A stretch of DNA of 64,000 nucleotides from Crocinitomix algicola. Its GTDB lineage: Bacteria; Bacteroidota; Bacteroidia; Flavobacteriales_D; Crocinitomicaceae. The notes beneath the pieces were generated by a model. That model ran no database searches and had not been told where the DNA came from. It saw nothing but the letters and a program-made list of their open reading frames with translations. The stretch is from the NCBI RefSeq assembly GCF_001661595.2, contig NZ_LYPF02000002.1, positions 186,001 through 250,000 on the forward strand, in the 5' to 3' direction. Shown piece after piece: positions 7,614 to 17,855 of the stretch. Both the position numbers and the translations under genes were made by a program. How positions within the stretch are numbered: the first letter of the stretch is position 1; the number at the start of each line of letters is the position of its first letter.

Positions 7614-8732
7614 TTATGCCTTAGACGGCTTAACTCCTAATTGTTTTAACATTCTGCCGTGGCTTCTTATTGCACTAAAGAACGTTGGTTCAGAATAATA
7701 TGGTACACCAAATTCTTCTGCTGTTTCCTTTACTATTTTTGATAGCTTCTTGTAATGCACATGGCAAATATTGGGAAATAAGTGATGCTCAACTTGATAA
7801 TTTAATCCGCCTACTAACCAATAAAAAATTCGACTTTTAGGAGCAAAGTTTGAAGTTGTTTCTAATTGATGGATTGCCCAGTTATTTTCAATAGTCAAGT
7901 CTCTTGTTGGCTCTGGGAATTCAGTATCTGGAACAACATGAGCAGGTTGAAAAATTACGGCTAAAGTGAAACCTGCAATTAAATGCATCATAATGATAAA
8001 AATCAATAATTGCCACCATGCGATATCCAGGAAAATTAAAGGGAGAATTACTATGTATAAGTAGTAAACAGCCTTTGTTATTAGAAGCTCAGTTAAGAGT
8101 TTGCCAAATTTTTCGTTTTCCGTTTGGGTCAGCCCCATTTTTTTATAGCGAAATAACTGTTGAAAATCTTTTGTTGTAATCCACATTACTGTCATTAAGC
8201 TGTAAAAAAACCAAGCATAAATAAATTGAAAACGGTGAATTGGAATGTGCTTGTCTTTTGGTGAGAACCGAAGGATTGATAAGGCAGGTGACACATCTTC
8301 ATCATACCCATGTACATTTGTGTAGCTGTGATGAAGAATATTATGTTGAATTTTCCATGTCGGGGCATAGCCTCCAACTAAATTAACAATTCTACCTATT
8401 ATTCGATTGACACTTTCTTTTTTAGAATAAGCACCGTGATTGGCATCGTGCATTACTGATAAACCAATACCGGCTATTCCAAACCCCATGAACGCCCAAC
8501 ACATGGCAATTAACCAAATATTGGTAATAACACCTGTCATCATTAAAACGTAAGGAGTGAAGTACAGTAATGTCATGAAAGCCGTTTTGATTTTCATGTT
8601 TGTATTTGCGTATTTCGAAATATTATTTTCTTTAAAGTACGCACGTACTCTTCGCTTTAATGTTGAATTGAAATCTCGTCCAATTTTATGCGAAAATTTG
8701 ATGGGTTTAAGTTTATTGGTATTATTCTCCAT
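7614..8732 (-). CDS. Membrane fatty acyl desaturase (front-end type), copy 1
   Basis: An integral-membrane di-iron desaturase introducing a cis double bond into acyl chains. The three histidine boxes are HDANH (95-99), HNILHH (130-135) and QVEHH (313-317). Gln in place of His in the third box is the hallmark of the linoleoyl-CoA (delta-6/delta-5) front-end group. There is no N-terminal cytochrome b5 domain, so an external electron donor is needed. Four membrane-spanning stretches are evident. It lies 111 bases downstream of a close paralogue on the same strand. A -7 element TATATTTG (8766-8759) suggests it also has its own promoter. Regiospecificity cannot be read from the sequence. Confidence 0.9.
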   Translation of the reverse strand: MENNTNKLKPIKFSHKIGRDFNSTLKRRVRAYFKENNISKYANTNMKIKTAFMTLLYFTPYVLMMTGVITNIWLIAMCWAFMGFGIAGIGLSVMHDANHGAYSKKESVNRIIGRIVNLVGGYAPTWKIQHNILHHSYTNVHGYDEDVSPALSILRFSPKDKHIPIHRFQFIYAWFFYSLMTVMWITTKDFQQLFRYKKMGLTQTENEKFGKLLTELLITKAVYYLYIVILPLIFLDIAWWQLLIFIIMMHLIAGFTLAVIFQPAHVVPDTEFPEPTRDLTIENNWAIHQLETTSNFAPKSRIFYWLVGGLNYQVEHHLFPNICHVHYKKLSKIVKETAEEFGVPYYSEPTFFSAIRSHGRMLKQLGVKPSKA

Positions 8733-8843
8733 TGAATGATTTTAGTTGCGAATCCTTACAAATATATAAACTTGAAGGAATTAATTGTTACTCAATTAAA
8801 CTGACTGTTTGATTTATAACAGAAAATTTAATATTTTATTGTT

Positions 8844-9998
8844 TTAAATATTACTTTTTACTGTCGCTTTTGCCGTAGGTTTTCCAAGGCGTTGAAGCAT
8901 TTTATAGTGACTTTTTACCGCGCTTAAAAAAGTTGGCTCCGAATAATAAGGAAGGCCAAATTCAAGTGCTGTCTCACGGACTATTTTTGATAAATTACGG
9001 TAGTGAACATGACAGATGTTTGGAAACAAATGATGTTCGACTTGATAATTCAACCCTCCAATAAACCATTGAAAAATGCGGCTGTTTGGTCCAAAGTTTG
9101 AAGTAGTTTCAAGTTGGTGTATCGCCCAGTTATTTTCAATTTCGCCATTTTTATTTGCTACAGGGAAGGATGTTTCCGGTACCACATGAGCCAAAATAAA
9201 AACGATAGCCAAACTAAATCCTGCAATCAAATGTTTTAATAATAAAAACAAAAGGATTCCCCACCATGGAACATCAATAAAGATAAGAGGTAACACTAAG
9301 ATGTAGCCAAAATAAATAACTTTGGAAAGTAAGAGCTCTGTTAATAGAGGGCCAAATTTTTCACTTTCTGTTTTCGTTAATCCCATTTTTCGATACCTAA
9401 AAATCTGCTGGAAATCTTTCACGGTTATCCAAGATACGGTCATGAAGCTATAGAAGAACCATGCATAGAGGAATTGAAAGCGATGAATTTTACGGTATTT
9501 ATCGTGTGGCGTAAATCGAATGATAGGTACAGGTTGATCTACATCTTCATCGTACTCATGAATATTGGTATAAGTATGATGAAGTACATTGTGTTGAATT
9601 TTCCAGTTTGGAGCAAATGTTCCAACTAAATTCATCACTCTTCCTAGAAGATAGTTTGTGCGCTTATTTTTCGAGTAGGCACCGTGGTTGGCATCATGGA
9701 TAATTCCCATGCCAATTCCTGCCATACCAAATCCTATTAATGACCAACAAATTGTCATTGCCCAGATGCTGGTAACAACACCTGTAATCATTAAAAAATA
9801 TGGAACAAAATAAAGAGACAGCATGAAAACTGTCTTTAGTTTCATGTTGAAGTTTGCATATTTGGAGATATTATTATCCTTAAAATATGCTCGAACTCGC
9901 TTTTTGAGAGTGGAATTAAAATCGCGCCCAATTGTATGTGAAAACTTGATTGGTTCAAATACAGGTTTGGATTCTGATTTAATATTTGTGTTATTCAT
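8844..9998 (-). CDS. Membrane fatty acyl desaturase (front-end type), copy 2
   Basis: This is a 384-residue paralogue of the downstream desaturase, highly similar along its full length by eye. It has the same boxes: HDANHG, HNVLHH and QVEHH (319-323). It differs mainly in an N-terminal extension (SESKPVFEP) and in helix residues. A near-consensus -7 element, TATCTTTA, lies 9 nt before the ATG. Tandem arrangement and strong similarity imply gene duplication, and retention of all ligands in both suggests both are active, perhaps with different chain length or temperature response. Confidence 0.9.
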   Translation of the reverse strand: MNNTNIKSESKPVFEPIKFSHTIGRDFNSTLKKRVRAYFKDNNISKYANFNMKLKTVFMLSLYFVPYFLMITGVVTSIWAMTICWSLIGFGMAGIGMGIIHDANHGAYSKNKRTNYLLGRVMNLVGTFAPNWKIQHNVLHHTYTNIHEYDEDVDQPVPIIRFTPHDKYRKIHRFQFLYAWFFYSFMTVSWITVKDFQQIFRYRKMGLTKTESEKFGPLLTELLLSKVIYFGYILVLPLIFIDVPWWGILLFLLLKHLIAGFSLAIVFILAHVVPETSFPVANKNGEIENNWAIHQLETTSNFGPNSRIFQWFIGGLNYQVEHHLFPNICHVHYRNLSKIVRETALEFGLPYYSEPTFLSAVKSHYKMLQRLGKPTAKATVKSNI

Positions 9999-10094
9999 GG
10001 TTTGTAAAGATATAGTTTTTTCGGGTTAATCATGTACCCAAAAAAGCACTTACCTTAAAAATACCATAAATGGGTGATTCAAATCAACCTAAAT

Positions 10095-12038
10095 TTATTT
10101 TCTATTTTTTTGTCGTTGACGCTCTTGTTGTAGCTTTTGAGCTTCTTCTAATCGCTGTTGGAATTTAGATTTACCTTTTTTCTTTTTAGGATTTGCTTTG
10201 TTTGATTCAATTTTTGCAAGAATCTTATCTTCATCTAACATGAATTTTTTAATTGCAAACATAATTCCAATTGTCATCAAGGTAGAGATAAAATAATAAT
10301 AACTCAATCCAGAAGCATAACTGTTGAAGAAGAAAATCATCATGACAGGAAAGAAATACATGATGTACTTCATATTAGGCATTCCTTCCATTTGCGGTTG
10401 TTGCATATTACTACTATTATAATGCGTGTACAACAATGTTGTCGCAGCCATTAAAAGTGTAAATAAACTGATGTGAGCTCCATAGAAAGGAATCTCAAAA
10501 CCAAAGTTTAAGATAGAGTCATATGTTGACAAATCTTCTGCCCATAAAAAACCTTCTTGACGTAAAGCTATTTCAGCGGGGAATAAGCGGAAAATAGCAA
10601 ATAGAATAGGCATTTGGATTAACATGGGGATACATCCAGCCATGGGAGAAACACCTGTTTCTCGATAAAGAGCCATCGTTGCTTGCTGTTTTTTCATGGC
10701 ATCTTCTTTCTTCGGGAATTTTTTGGTAATCTTTTCGATTTCAGGTCTTAGTACTTTCATCATTGCTGACGACTTATACATTTTGTAGTTGACTGGGCTC
10801 AATAATAGTTTAACAAAAATCGTTAAGAATAAAATTGCAATTCCTGCGCCAATCCCCATATTCATTAACCAGCCAAAAATAGGTCGCATAAAATACACGT
10901 TAATCCATCTAAAGAGTCCCCAACCAAGATCTACGATATCTTCTGATCCATTGCCGTATTCAGCTAAAATATCATAATCGTTTGGACCAAAATACCATTT
11001 CATTTCAACCGTGTTGTTAAAATTACTTACACCTAAATCCAGGTTAGATTTGTAGTGTTTAATGTATGTCGTATCCGATTCCGGTAAGTTCAAGATTTCA
11101 ATTGTTGAGTTTTCATCTCCTTTAAAACCATTTTCACTCATTAAAATGGCAGAGAAATAGCTCTGTTTAAAAGCAACCCATGCTGTTTTTTCTTCTAATA
11201 CTTCGTCATCATCCCCGGCAATAGATAAGTAGTCGTATGAATCTTCATTGTATTTAAAGAAAATCGTACTTACACGTTGTTCTGAAGGCAAGTGCTTTTC
11301 TGTCGATAGCAATTTAAAATCGGTATTAAAAAAAGTACTGGAAGCATCATCTTCGTTAAACCCCGTAAATGAAACATCAAATTCAACGTCATAATGATTT
11401 TCCGATAAGGCATAGCGATAGGATACCGATTTGCCAGATGGATTGATCATATCAAGAATTACAACGTCTTTATTTTGTTCTCTAACTTTAAAATCAAAGT
11501 TATTGGCGTTTAGTATTTCTTCTCCATCTTTAAAGGTAACGCCGTATGTCGATTGGCGGTCAAATAATTGCAAGGGAGCTTCATTTTCTTTTATAAAATC
11601 TGCATACGTATTGTACTCTTTTAGGTATACAGCTTGGATGTTCCCACCTTTGTTTGAAATGTCTACAGCAATTTTATTATTCTCTAAACGAATGGTTTTT
11701 TCTTCAACTGATATCTGCTCTAGCAAAGGAACCGCATCGAGTTTTTTAGTAAGAAATGTATCAAGATCTAAAACGGTGTCTTTATAATGATATTGACCGA
11801 TATTGTTTGTCAATTGTATGCCGTCTTCATTTAATACAGGGACAAGATTATTTATTGGCTCTACGATAGTTTTACTCGGCGTAGTATCTAATTGTTCAAT
11901 TGAATCATTTTCAGAGGTTAGAGTGTCCGTTTGAGCGTTAGCCGTCTCTGAGTTTTCAGGTTGACTTGGATTGAAATAACTAAATGCAAAAAGAATTGCT
12001 CCAATAATAAATAATCCAATAATTGATCTTTTATCCAT
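10095..12038 (-). CDS. yidC: Membrane protein insertase YidC
   Basis: YidC inserts and folds inner-membrane proteins, alone or with SecYEG. The 647-residue protein has an N-terminal membrane anchor (SIIGLFIIGAILFAFSYFNPSQ), a large periplasmic beta-sandwich domain to about residue 370, and a C-terminal block of five helices containing KMYKSSAMMKVLRPEIEKI, the cytosolic hairpin, and GCIPMLIQMPILFAIFRLFP. The tail is lysine-rich, as expected for ribosome contact. Single gene with its own promoter (12107-12076), downstream of pyrG but separated from it by a terminator. Confidence 0.97.
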   Translation of the reverse strand: MDKRSIIGLFIIGAILFAFSYFNPSQPENSETANAQTDTLTSENDSIEQLDTTPSKTIVEPINNLVPVLNEDGIQLTNNIGQYHYKDTVLDLDTFLTKKLDAVPLLEQISVEEKTIRLENNKIAVDISNKGGNIQAVYLKEYNTYADFIKENEAPLQLFDRQSTYGVTFKDGEEILNANNFDFKVREQNKDVVILDMINPSGKSVSYRYALSENHYDVEFDVSFTGFNEDDASSTFFNTDFKLLSTEKHLPSEQRVSTIFFKYNEDSYDYLSIAGDDDEVLEEKTAWVAFKQSYFSAILMSENGFKGDENSTIEILNLPESDTTYIKHYKSNLDLGVSNFNNTVEMKWYFGPNDYDILAEYGNGSEDIVDLGWGLFRWINVYFMRPIFGWLMNMGIGAGIAILFLTIFVKLLLSPVNYKMYKSSAMMKVLRPEIEKITKKFPKKEDAMKKQQATMALYRETGVSPMAGCIPMLIQMPILFAIFRLFPAEIALRQEGFLWAEDLSTYDSILNFGFEIPFYGAHISLFTLLMAATTLLYTHYNSSNMQQPQMEGMPNMKYIMYFFPVMMIFFFNSYASGLSYYYFISTLMTIGIMFAIKKFMLDEDKILAKIESNKANPKKKKGKSKFQQRLEEAQKLQQERQRQKNRK

Positions 12039-12072
12039 GCTGTATTAATTTGGCCTATTTTTAAATTAGGCG

Positions 12073-12107
12073 GTGCAAAAATACGATTTATATTGTTTTT
12101 TGCACAA
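12073..12107 (-). promoter_or_regulatory. yidC promoter within an inverted repeat
   Basis: On the minus strand TTG (12107-12105), 21 nt, TATTTTTG (12083-12076) precede the yidC ATG by 37 nt. GTGCAAAAA (12073-12081) and TTTTTGCAC (12097-12105) form a perfect 9-bp inverted repeat that covers both promoter elements. It may be an operator or may simply reflect the promoter sequence. Confidence 0.6.
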
Positions 12108-12147
12108 GGATTGCGGTTTTAATAAATTCTTAGCCCTATTGACGAAT

Positions 12148-12177
12148 AAAAAAGGATGATATTTTAAATCATCCTTT
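12148..12177 (-). terminator. pyrG terminator
   Basis: AAAGGATGAT (12151-12160) pairs perfectly with ATCATCCTTT (12168-12177) around a 7-nt loop. On the minus strand the stem is followed by six T. It lies 6 bases past the pyrG stop. Confidence 0.85.
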
Positions 12178-12182
12178 ATCTA

Positions 12183-13808
<1,626 letters not shown>

Positions 13809-13818
13809 CTACGGGGAG

Positions 13819-13848
13819 CAAAGGTAGTGGAAAATTAAGTCCTATCAA
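13819..13848 (-). promoter_or_regulatory. pyrG promoter
   Basis: TTG (13848-13846), 19 nt, TACCTTTG (13826-13819) on the minus strand, an exact TAnnTTTG, followed by CTCCCCG. The predicted start falls near 13812, about 20 nt before the ATG. Confidence 0.7.
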
Positions 13849-13933
13849 GTATAAAAATGAAGAAAAAATAATAAAGTTTAGAATGTGGTGGCTATAAGGT
13901 ATTTGTAGTCCGTCAAAAAAGTGAAGCCTGGAA

Positions 13934-14428
13934 CTAATTTAACTCTTCTTGAAGGCCAATCATTTTAAGCAGGGATACCGCACATTCTATTCCTTTATTG
14001 CCATGCTTTCCGCCCGAACGATCAATGGATTGCTGTTTGGTATTATCTGTAAGTACGCAAAATGAAATAGGTGTATTATATTCTAAAGTGACGTCCATAA
14101 TTCCCTTAGTAGCTCCTTGACAAACAAAATCAAAATGTTTTGTTTCTCCTTGAATAACACATCCAATCGCAATTACTCCATCCAACTCCTCATCATGTTC
14201 AAGTAAATATTGACAGCCAAGGGGCAATTCAAATGTGCCTGGAACATTTTTAACGAGAATATTTTCTCGTAATACGCCGTTTTCTGTCAAAGCTTCTAAT
14301 GCACCCTTTAAGAGGTTAGAGGTAATATCATTGTTCCATTCAGATACAACAATGCCGATTCGAAAATCGGCACCATTAGGAATATTTCCTATTTCGTATT
14401 CTGATAAGTTTTTATTTTCTGTAGCCAT
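13934..14428 (-). CDS. ribH: 6,7-dimethyl-8-ribityllumazine synthase
   Basis: Condenses 5-amino-6-ribitylaminouracil with dihydroxybutanone phosphate in riboflavin synthesis. Landmarks are the Trp-containing substrate loop (VVSEWNNDITSNLLKGA), NVPGTFELPL, AIGCVIQGETKHFDFVC with the catalytic His, and GGKHGNKGIECAVSLLKM. The 164 residues match the icosahedral-capsid-forming enzyme. The ATG overlaps the stop of the upstream TPR gene (TAATG), indicating translational coupling. Other rib genes are not in the window. Confidence 0.96.
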   Translation of the reverse strand: MATENKNLSEYEIGNIPNGADFRIGIVVSEWNNDITSNLLKGALEALTENGVLRENILVKNVPGTFELPLGCQYLLEHDEELDGVIAIGCVIQGETKHFDFVCQGATKGIMDVTLEYNTPISFCVLTDNTKQQSIDRSGGKHGNKGIECAVSLLKMIGLQEELN

Positions 14429-15096
14429 TAGTTTTCTACTCTTGCAATATATTTATCAATATCAGTCGCTTCTTCACTTTCTGGCCAATCATTTTTAATT
14501 TTCAGATAAGCATTTAATGCATCTTCAGGCTGGTTTAAGGCTTCATAAGTTAAGCCTGCCTTTTTTAAATACATCGGTGAAGTGTAATCATTTTGTTCAC
14601 GAGCAGCTGCTTTTTCAAAATAATTTACTGCGTCTTCATTTTGGTCTAGTTCAACATAACAATCTCCTTTTAATCCCAAAACAAGTGACCCCATCATTAC
14701 ATCGTCAAAATCACATTCATCTAGGTATTCAATTGCTTCTTCAAAGTTTCCTGCTTTCATAGCTCCAATTGCAAGAGTATAGTTTGCAATATTACCACCT
14801 GAAGTTCCGCTATACTCATCTGCTACGTCCAACATTCCGTCAAACATTTCATTTCCGTTAGCCGCCAATTGCATAGAATCTTTTTCAAATTCATAAAACG
14901 CTGGCCAATAAGCTTCTTGGGATGCTATTTCGTTTGGTTCTGCAACAAGCTTCTGATAACCTATAATACCTAACACAACTACAACAATGGCTCCACCACC
15001 AATCATAATTGCATTTTTGTATTTGTCAATAAAATTCTCTGTTGAAGTTAATGCTTCTACTTCTTCAATCTGTGATTCTCTATTTTTCTTTGCCAT
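14428..15096 (-). CDS. Membrane-anchored tetratricopeptide repeat protein (YfgM/TPR_21-like)
   Basis: A hydrophilic N-terminus is followed by one membrane helix at about residues 30-50 (AIMIGGGAIVVVVLGIIGYQ) and then TPR-like helical pairs to the end (FEEAIEYLDECDFDD; EDAVNYFEKAA; PEDALNAYLKIKNDWPESEEA). The organisation recalls E. coli YfgM, an inner-membrane protein with a periplasmic TPR domain that works with secretion chaperones. It is the first gene of a two-gene unit with ribH, an arrangement common in Bacteroidota but with no obvious functional link. Promoter TACTTTTG at 15126-15119. Confidence 0.75.
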   Translation of the reverse strand: MAKKNRESQIEEVEALTSTENFIDKYKNAIMIGGGAIVVVVLGIIGYQKLVAEPNEIASQEAYWPAFYEFEKDSMQLAANGNEMFDGMLDVADEYSGTSGGNIANYTLAIGAMKAGNFEEAIEYLDECDFDDVMMGSLVLGLKGDCYVELDQNEDAVNYFEKAAAREQNDYTSPMYLKKAGLTYEALNQPEDALNAYLKIKNDWPESEEATDIDKYIARVEN

Positions 15097-15118
15097 TGCT
15101 TCTTTTCAAAATATCATG

Positions 15119-15167
15119 CAAAAGTAATTTTTTTTTGATTCAAATTGATATAAAATGTAGATTTTTG
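15119..15167. promoter_or_regulatory. Divergent promoter region (TPR-ribH and glycosyltransferase)
   Basis: Minus strand: TACTTTTG at 15126-15119, an exact -7 element. Plus strand: TTTG at 15134-15137, 22 nt, GATTTTTG at 15160-15167, one mismatch from TAnnTTTG. The plus-strand start predicted from this lies downstream of GTG 15167 and supports ATG 15197 as the glycosyltransferase start. Confidence 0.5.
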
Positions 15168-15196
15168 TGAATTCAAGAACAAGAATACTATTCTTT

Positions 15197-16573
15197 ATGC
15201 TAAAACGACTGACAATTCGACAACTAATTTTACTGTCAACCGCCCTTTTTCTAATGGCTTTTTTAGTTTTTGGAATTGGCTACAGAACTGATCGAACAGC
15301 CTTTCTTACTTTTTTCTTGCAGTACGTTAGTCTCTTCATTTTATTCTACATGGTTTGGTTAAATCAATGGAATTTCAATTTTTATTTCTTTTTGTTGTTA
15401 GCCCTGGGCTTGAGGTTGGTTTTGTTAGGAGCAATTCCTGAATTGTCGAATGACTTTTATCGTTTTATTTGGGATGGAGAATTAATCACGCAAGGTAAAA
15501 ATCCTTTTGCCCAAAAACCTGAAGAGATTATTAGTAATTATGCCGTTTATGGAAGTGATTATAAGAGGATGCTGTATTTGGGGATGGGGAGCTTATCACA
15601 GGAGCATTATTCTTGTTACCCTGTTTTGAATCAGGTACTTTTTGCTATTCCTGCATTTTTCTCAGAAACTATAATGGGTAATATTTTTGGGTTAAGAATA
15701 ATCGTAATTCTTGCTGATCTTGGCGCGATTTATTTTGCAAAAAAAATTGCAAATCACTTTAATCTTTCTATTCATGCTATTTGGCTGTATTTTTTAAACC
15801 CATTTGTTATTCTTGAATTTACCGGAAACCTCCATTTTGAAGGTGTAATGGTGTTTTTTCTATTGGCCGCCATTTATTTTATTTTAAAGTTTAATTGGAT
15901 ATTGGCAGGTGTTTTCTTTGCCTTGGCAATTCATATAAAATTAATTCCTTTAATGCTTTTACCTTTTGTTTTAAAGAAATTAAAATGGCGCTTTTCCATC
16001 GGTTTTCTAGCAGTAGTTACTCTTGTTTTAATGGTTGTTGGTGGTATGATGCTCAACGTACAATATTTAGCGAATATGTTGGATTCTGTTAACGAGTATT
16101 TTGTTCGTTTTCAATTTAACGCCAGTGTTTTCTACATTATTCGAGAAATTGGATTTGCAACGGTTGGCTGGGATCCTATTCAATTTGTTGGCCCTATTTT
16201 ATCTTTATTGGCAGGAACAGGCATTTTAATATTGGCTGCCTTTAAAGCCTATCACAATGATCTTGATATGGTAAAAGGCATGTTGTTTGGATTAATGATT
16301 TATTACTTTTTGGCAACAACCGTTCATCCGTGGTATGTTGGAACGGTTCTGGCTCTTTCAATGTTTACGCAATACAAATTTGCGCTAGTCTGGTCGCTGG
16401 TTGTTATGTTATCTTATTCGGGGTATATGAACCCTACCATGGTAGTTGAAAAACCATACTTGTTAATTGCTGAATACCTTGTTGTTATCATGATTATGTT
16501 CTATGAAATTAGAAAACATACTGATAAGAAGAATTTTGGTCTTCAGTTAAAATCCTTCTTTGGTTCTCTGTAA
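15197..16573 (+). CDS. Polytopic membrane glycosyltransferase (GT-C type, DUF2029/PIG-M-like)
   Basis: About 458 residues with ten or more hydrophobic helices. After the second or third helix comes the luminal or periplasmic loop NDFYRFIWDGELITQGKNPF, a signature shared by GT-C polyprenol-phosphate-sugar-dependent mannosyl- and glucosyltransferases; the Asp-containing SNDFYRF segment is the probable catalytic loop. It probably transfers a hexose from a lipid-linked donor to an envelope glycan or lipid. Start chosen at ATG 15197 because GTG 15167 falls inside the promoter. Donor and acceptor are unknown. Confidence 0.7.
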   Translation: MLKRLTIRQLILLSTALFLMAFLVFGIGYRTDRTAFLTFFLQYVSLFILFYMVWLNQWNFNFYFFLLLALGLRLVLLGAIPELSNDFYRFIWDGELITQGKNPFAQKPEEIISNYAVYGSDYKRMLYLGMGSLSQEHYSCYPVLNQVLFAIPAFFSETIMGNIFGLRIIVILADLGAIYFAKKIANHFNLSIHAIWLYFLNPFVILEFTGNLHFEGVMVFFLLAAIYFILKFNWILAGVFFALAIHIKLIPLMLLPFVLKKLKWRFSIGFLAVVTLVLMVVGGMMLNVQYLANMLDSVNEYFVRFQFNASVFYIIREIGFATVGWDPIQFVGPILSLLAGTGILILAAFKAYHNDLDMVKGMLFGLMIYYFLATTVHPWYVGTVLALSMFTQYKFALVWSLVVMLSYSGYMNPTMVVEKPYLLIAEYLVVIMIMFYEIRKHTDKKNFGLQLKSFFGSL

Positions 16574-16601
16574 ATTTTAAAGGCATTCCTTTTTTTTGGG
16601 T

Positions 16602-16609
16602 TAAATTTG
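16602..16609 (+). promoter_or_regulatory. -7 element abutting the STM3941-bshB1-bioA operon
   Basis: TAAATTTG matches TAnnTTTG exactly and ends 5 nt before the ATG at 16615, predicting a leaderless or nearly leaderless operon mRNA. Confidence 0.5.
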
Positions 16610-16614
16610 CAGAC

Positions 16615-17133
16615 ATGAAAAAGGCAGAGTTTATTCCGATTAATCGAACTAAAATGATTTTGTTAACTGTATTGTATGGTTTAGCAGGGTTAATTGGTTT
16701 TTCCATGTTTTATTATGGAGGATTCGCTTTTGAAACAGTTCCTCACGGTGTTTTTAAAGGATTATCCCTTGTTGTTTTACTTTTTTTTGCTGTGGTAGCA
16801 GGAACGTTTGCAAAGCGTGTAAAGAACAGTGATGCAGGACTTGAAATTAATAGTAAAGGCATAACTGATACCAGTAGCTCAATAAGCCTAAGTTTAATTC
16901 CCTGGAAGGATATCACTAAAATTGAAACCTATCGGTCAGCGTCGGCGAAATACATTCTTGTTCATGTAAAACAACCAAACAAATACCTCGAAGGTGCTAA
17001 GAATAGTGCAATTCGAAAACTGTTAACGCAAAATGTGCAACAGTTTAAAACTCCCGTAGTTATTAATGCGGGAATTCTAAAAACAGATTTGAATGATTTG
17101 TCGGGAAAGTTAAAAGCTCGATTAAAGAAATAA
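16615..17133 (+). CDS. STM3941-like membrane protein of unknown function
   Basis: 172 residues: two N-terminal membrane helices (about 12-35 and 45-64), then a cytosolic domain with a PH-like beta-rich look (GLEINSKGITDTSSSISLSL; IPWKDITKIETYR) and a basic C-terminus. The order of helices followed by a domain containing PWKDI matches the STM3941 family of uncharacterised proteins. It begins an operon with bshB1 (4-base gap) and bioA. A link to bacillithiol synthesis is not evident. Confidence 0.6.
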   Translation: MKKAEFIPINRTKMILLTVLYGLAGLIGFSMFYYGGFAFETVPHGVFKGLSLVVLLFFAVVAGTFAKRVKNSDAGLEINSKGITDTSSSISLSLIPWKDITKIETYRSASAKYILVHVKQPNKYLEGAKNSAIRKLLTQNVQQFKTPVVINAGILKTDLNDLSGKLKARLKK

Positions 17134-17137
17134 GTTT

Positions 17138-17854
17138 ATGAAAGTAGATATATTGGCTATTGGAGCACATCCAGATGACGTTGAATTGTCAGCGTCTGGG
17201 ACATTGATTCATCATATAGCGATGGGTAAAAAAGTAGCATTGTTAGATTTAACCGAAGGTGAACTAGGGTCAAGAGGTACAGTCGAAACGCGCTACCAAG
17301 AAGCAAAGGATGCGGGAAGTATAATGGGAATTTCCAATCGAGTTAACCTTAATTTAGGGGATGGATTTTTCGATTTATCAAAAGAAAATAAATTAAAAAT
17401 AATTCAGCAGATTCGATTTTTTCGACCGGAGGTTGTTTTCGTAAATGCTTATACGGATAGACACCCGGATCATGGCAAAGCTGCAACTTTAGCCAAGGAA
17501 GCTTGTTTTTTGTCTGGTTTATTAAAAATTGAAACCGAGTATAAAGGTCTAAAACAAGAAAAATGGAGGCCAAAGGCTGTTTATGGTTATATTCAAGATC
17601 GTTATCTAAAACCTGATTTTGTTGTAGATATTACCCCTTATGTCGAACAAAAAATGGAATCAATATTAGCTTATAGAACGCAGTTTTATGATCCCGAATC
17701 ATCCGAGCCAAATACACCTATCTCAGGGAAAGATTTTATTGATTTTTTAAAAGGAAGGTGGGCACAATTTGGTCGTGAAATTGGAGTGCCTTTTGCTGAA
17801 GGTTTTACAACGGATCGAACGATTGGAATTAATAATGTTTTAGATTTAAAATAA
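17138..17854 (+). CDS. bshB1: Bacillithiol biosynthesis deacetylase BshB1
   Basis: Removes the acetyl group from GlcNAc-malate, the second step of bacillithiol synthesis in the cytosol. The LmbE/PIG-L fold is identified by GAHPDDVELSASGTLI (zinc ligands H11 and D14), LTEGELGSRGT, and the NAYTDRHPDHGKA segment with the third zinc ligand. The 238 residues and the GxLGSRGT loop are characteristic of BshB1 rather than of other LmbE proteins. bshA and bshC are not in the window, but the assignment implies that the organism makes this thiol. Confidence 0.93.
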   Translation: MKVDILAIGAHPDDVELSASGTLIHHIAMGKKVALLDLTEGELGSRGTVETRYQEAKDAGSIMGISNRVNLNLGDGFFDLSKENKLKIIQQIRFFRPEVVFVNAYTDRHPDHGKAATLAKEACFLSGLLKIETEYKGLKQEKWRPKAVYGYIQDRYLKPDFVVDITPYVEQKMESILAYRTQFYDPESSEPNTPISGKDFIDFLKGRWAQFGREIGVPFAEGFTTDRTIGINNVLDLK

Positions 17855-17855
17855 G

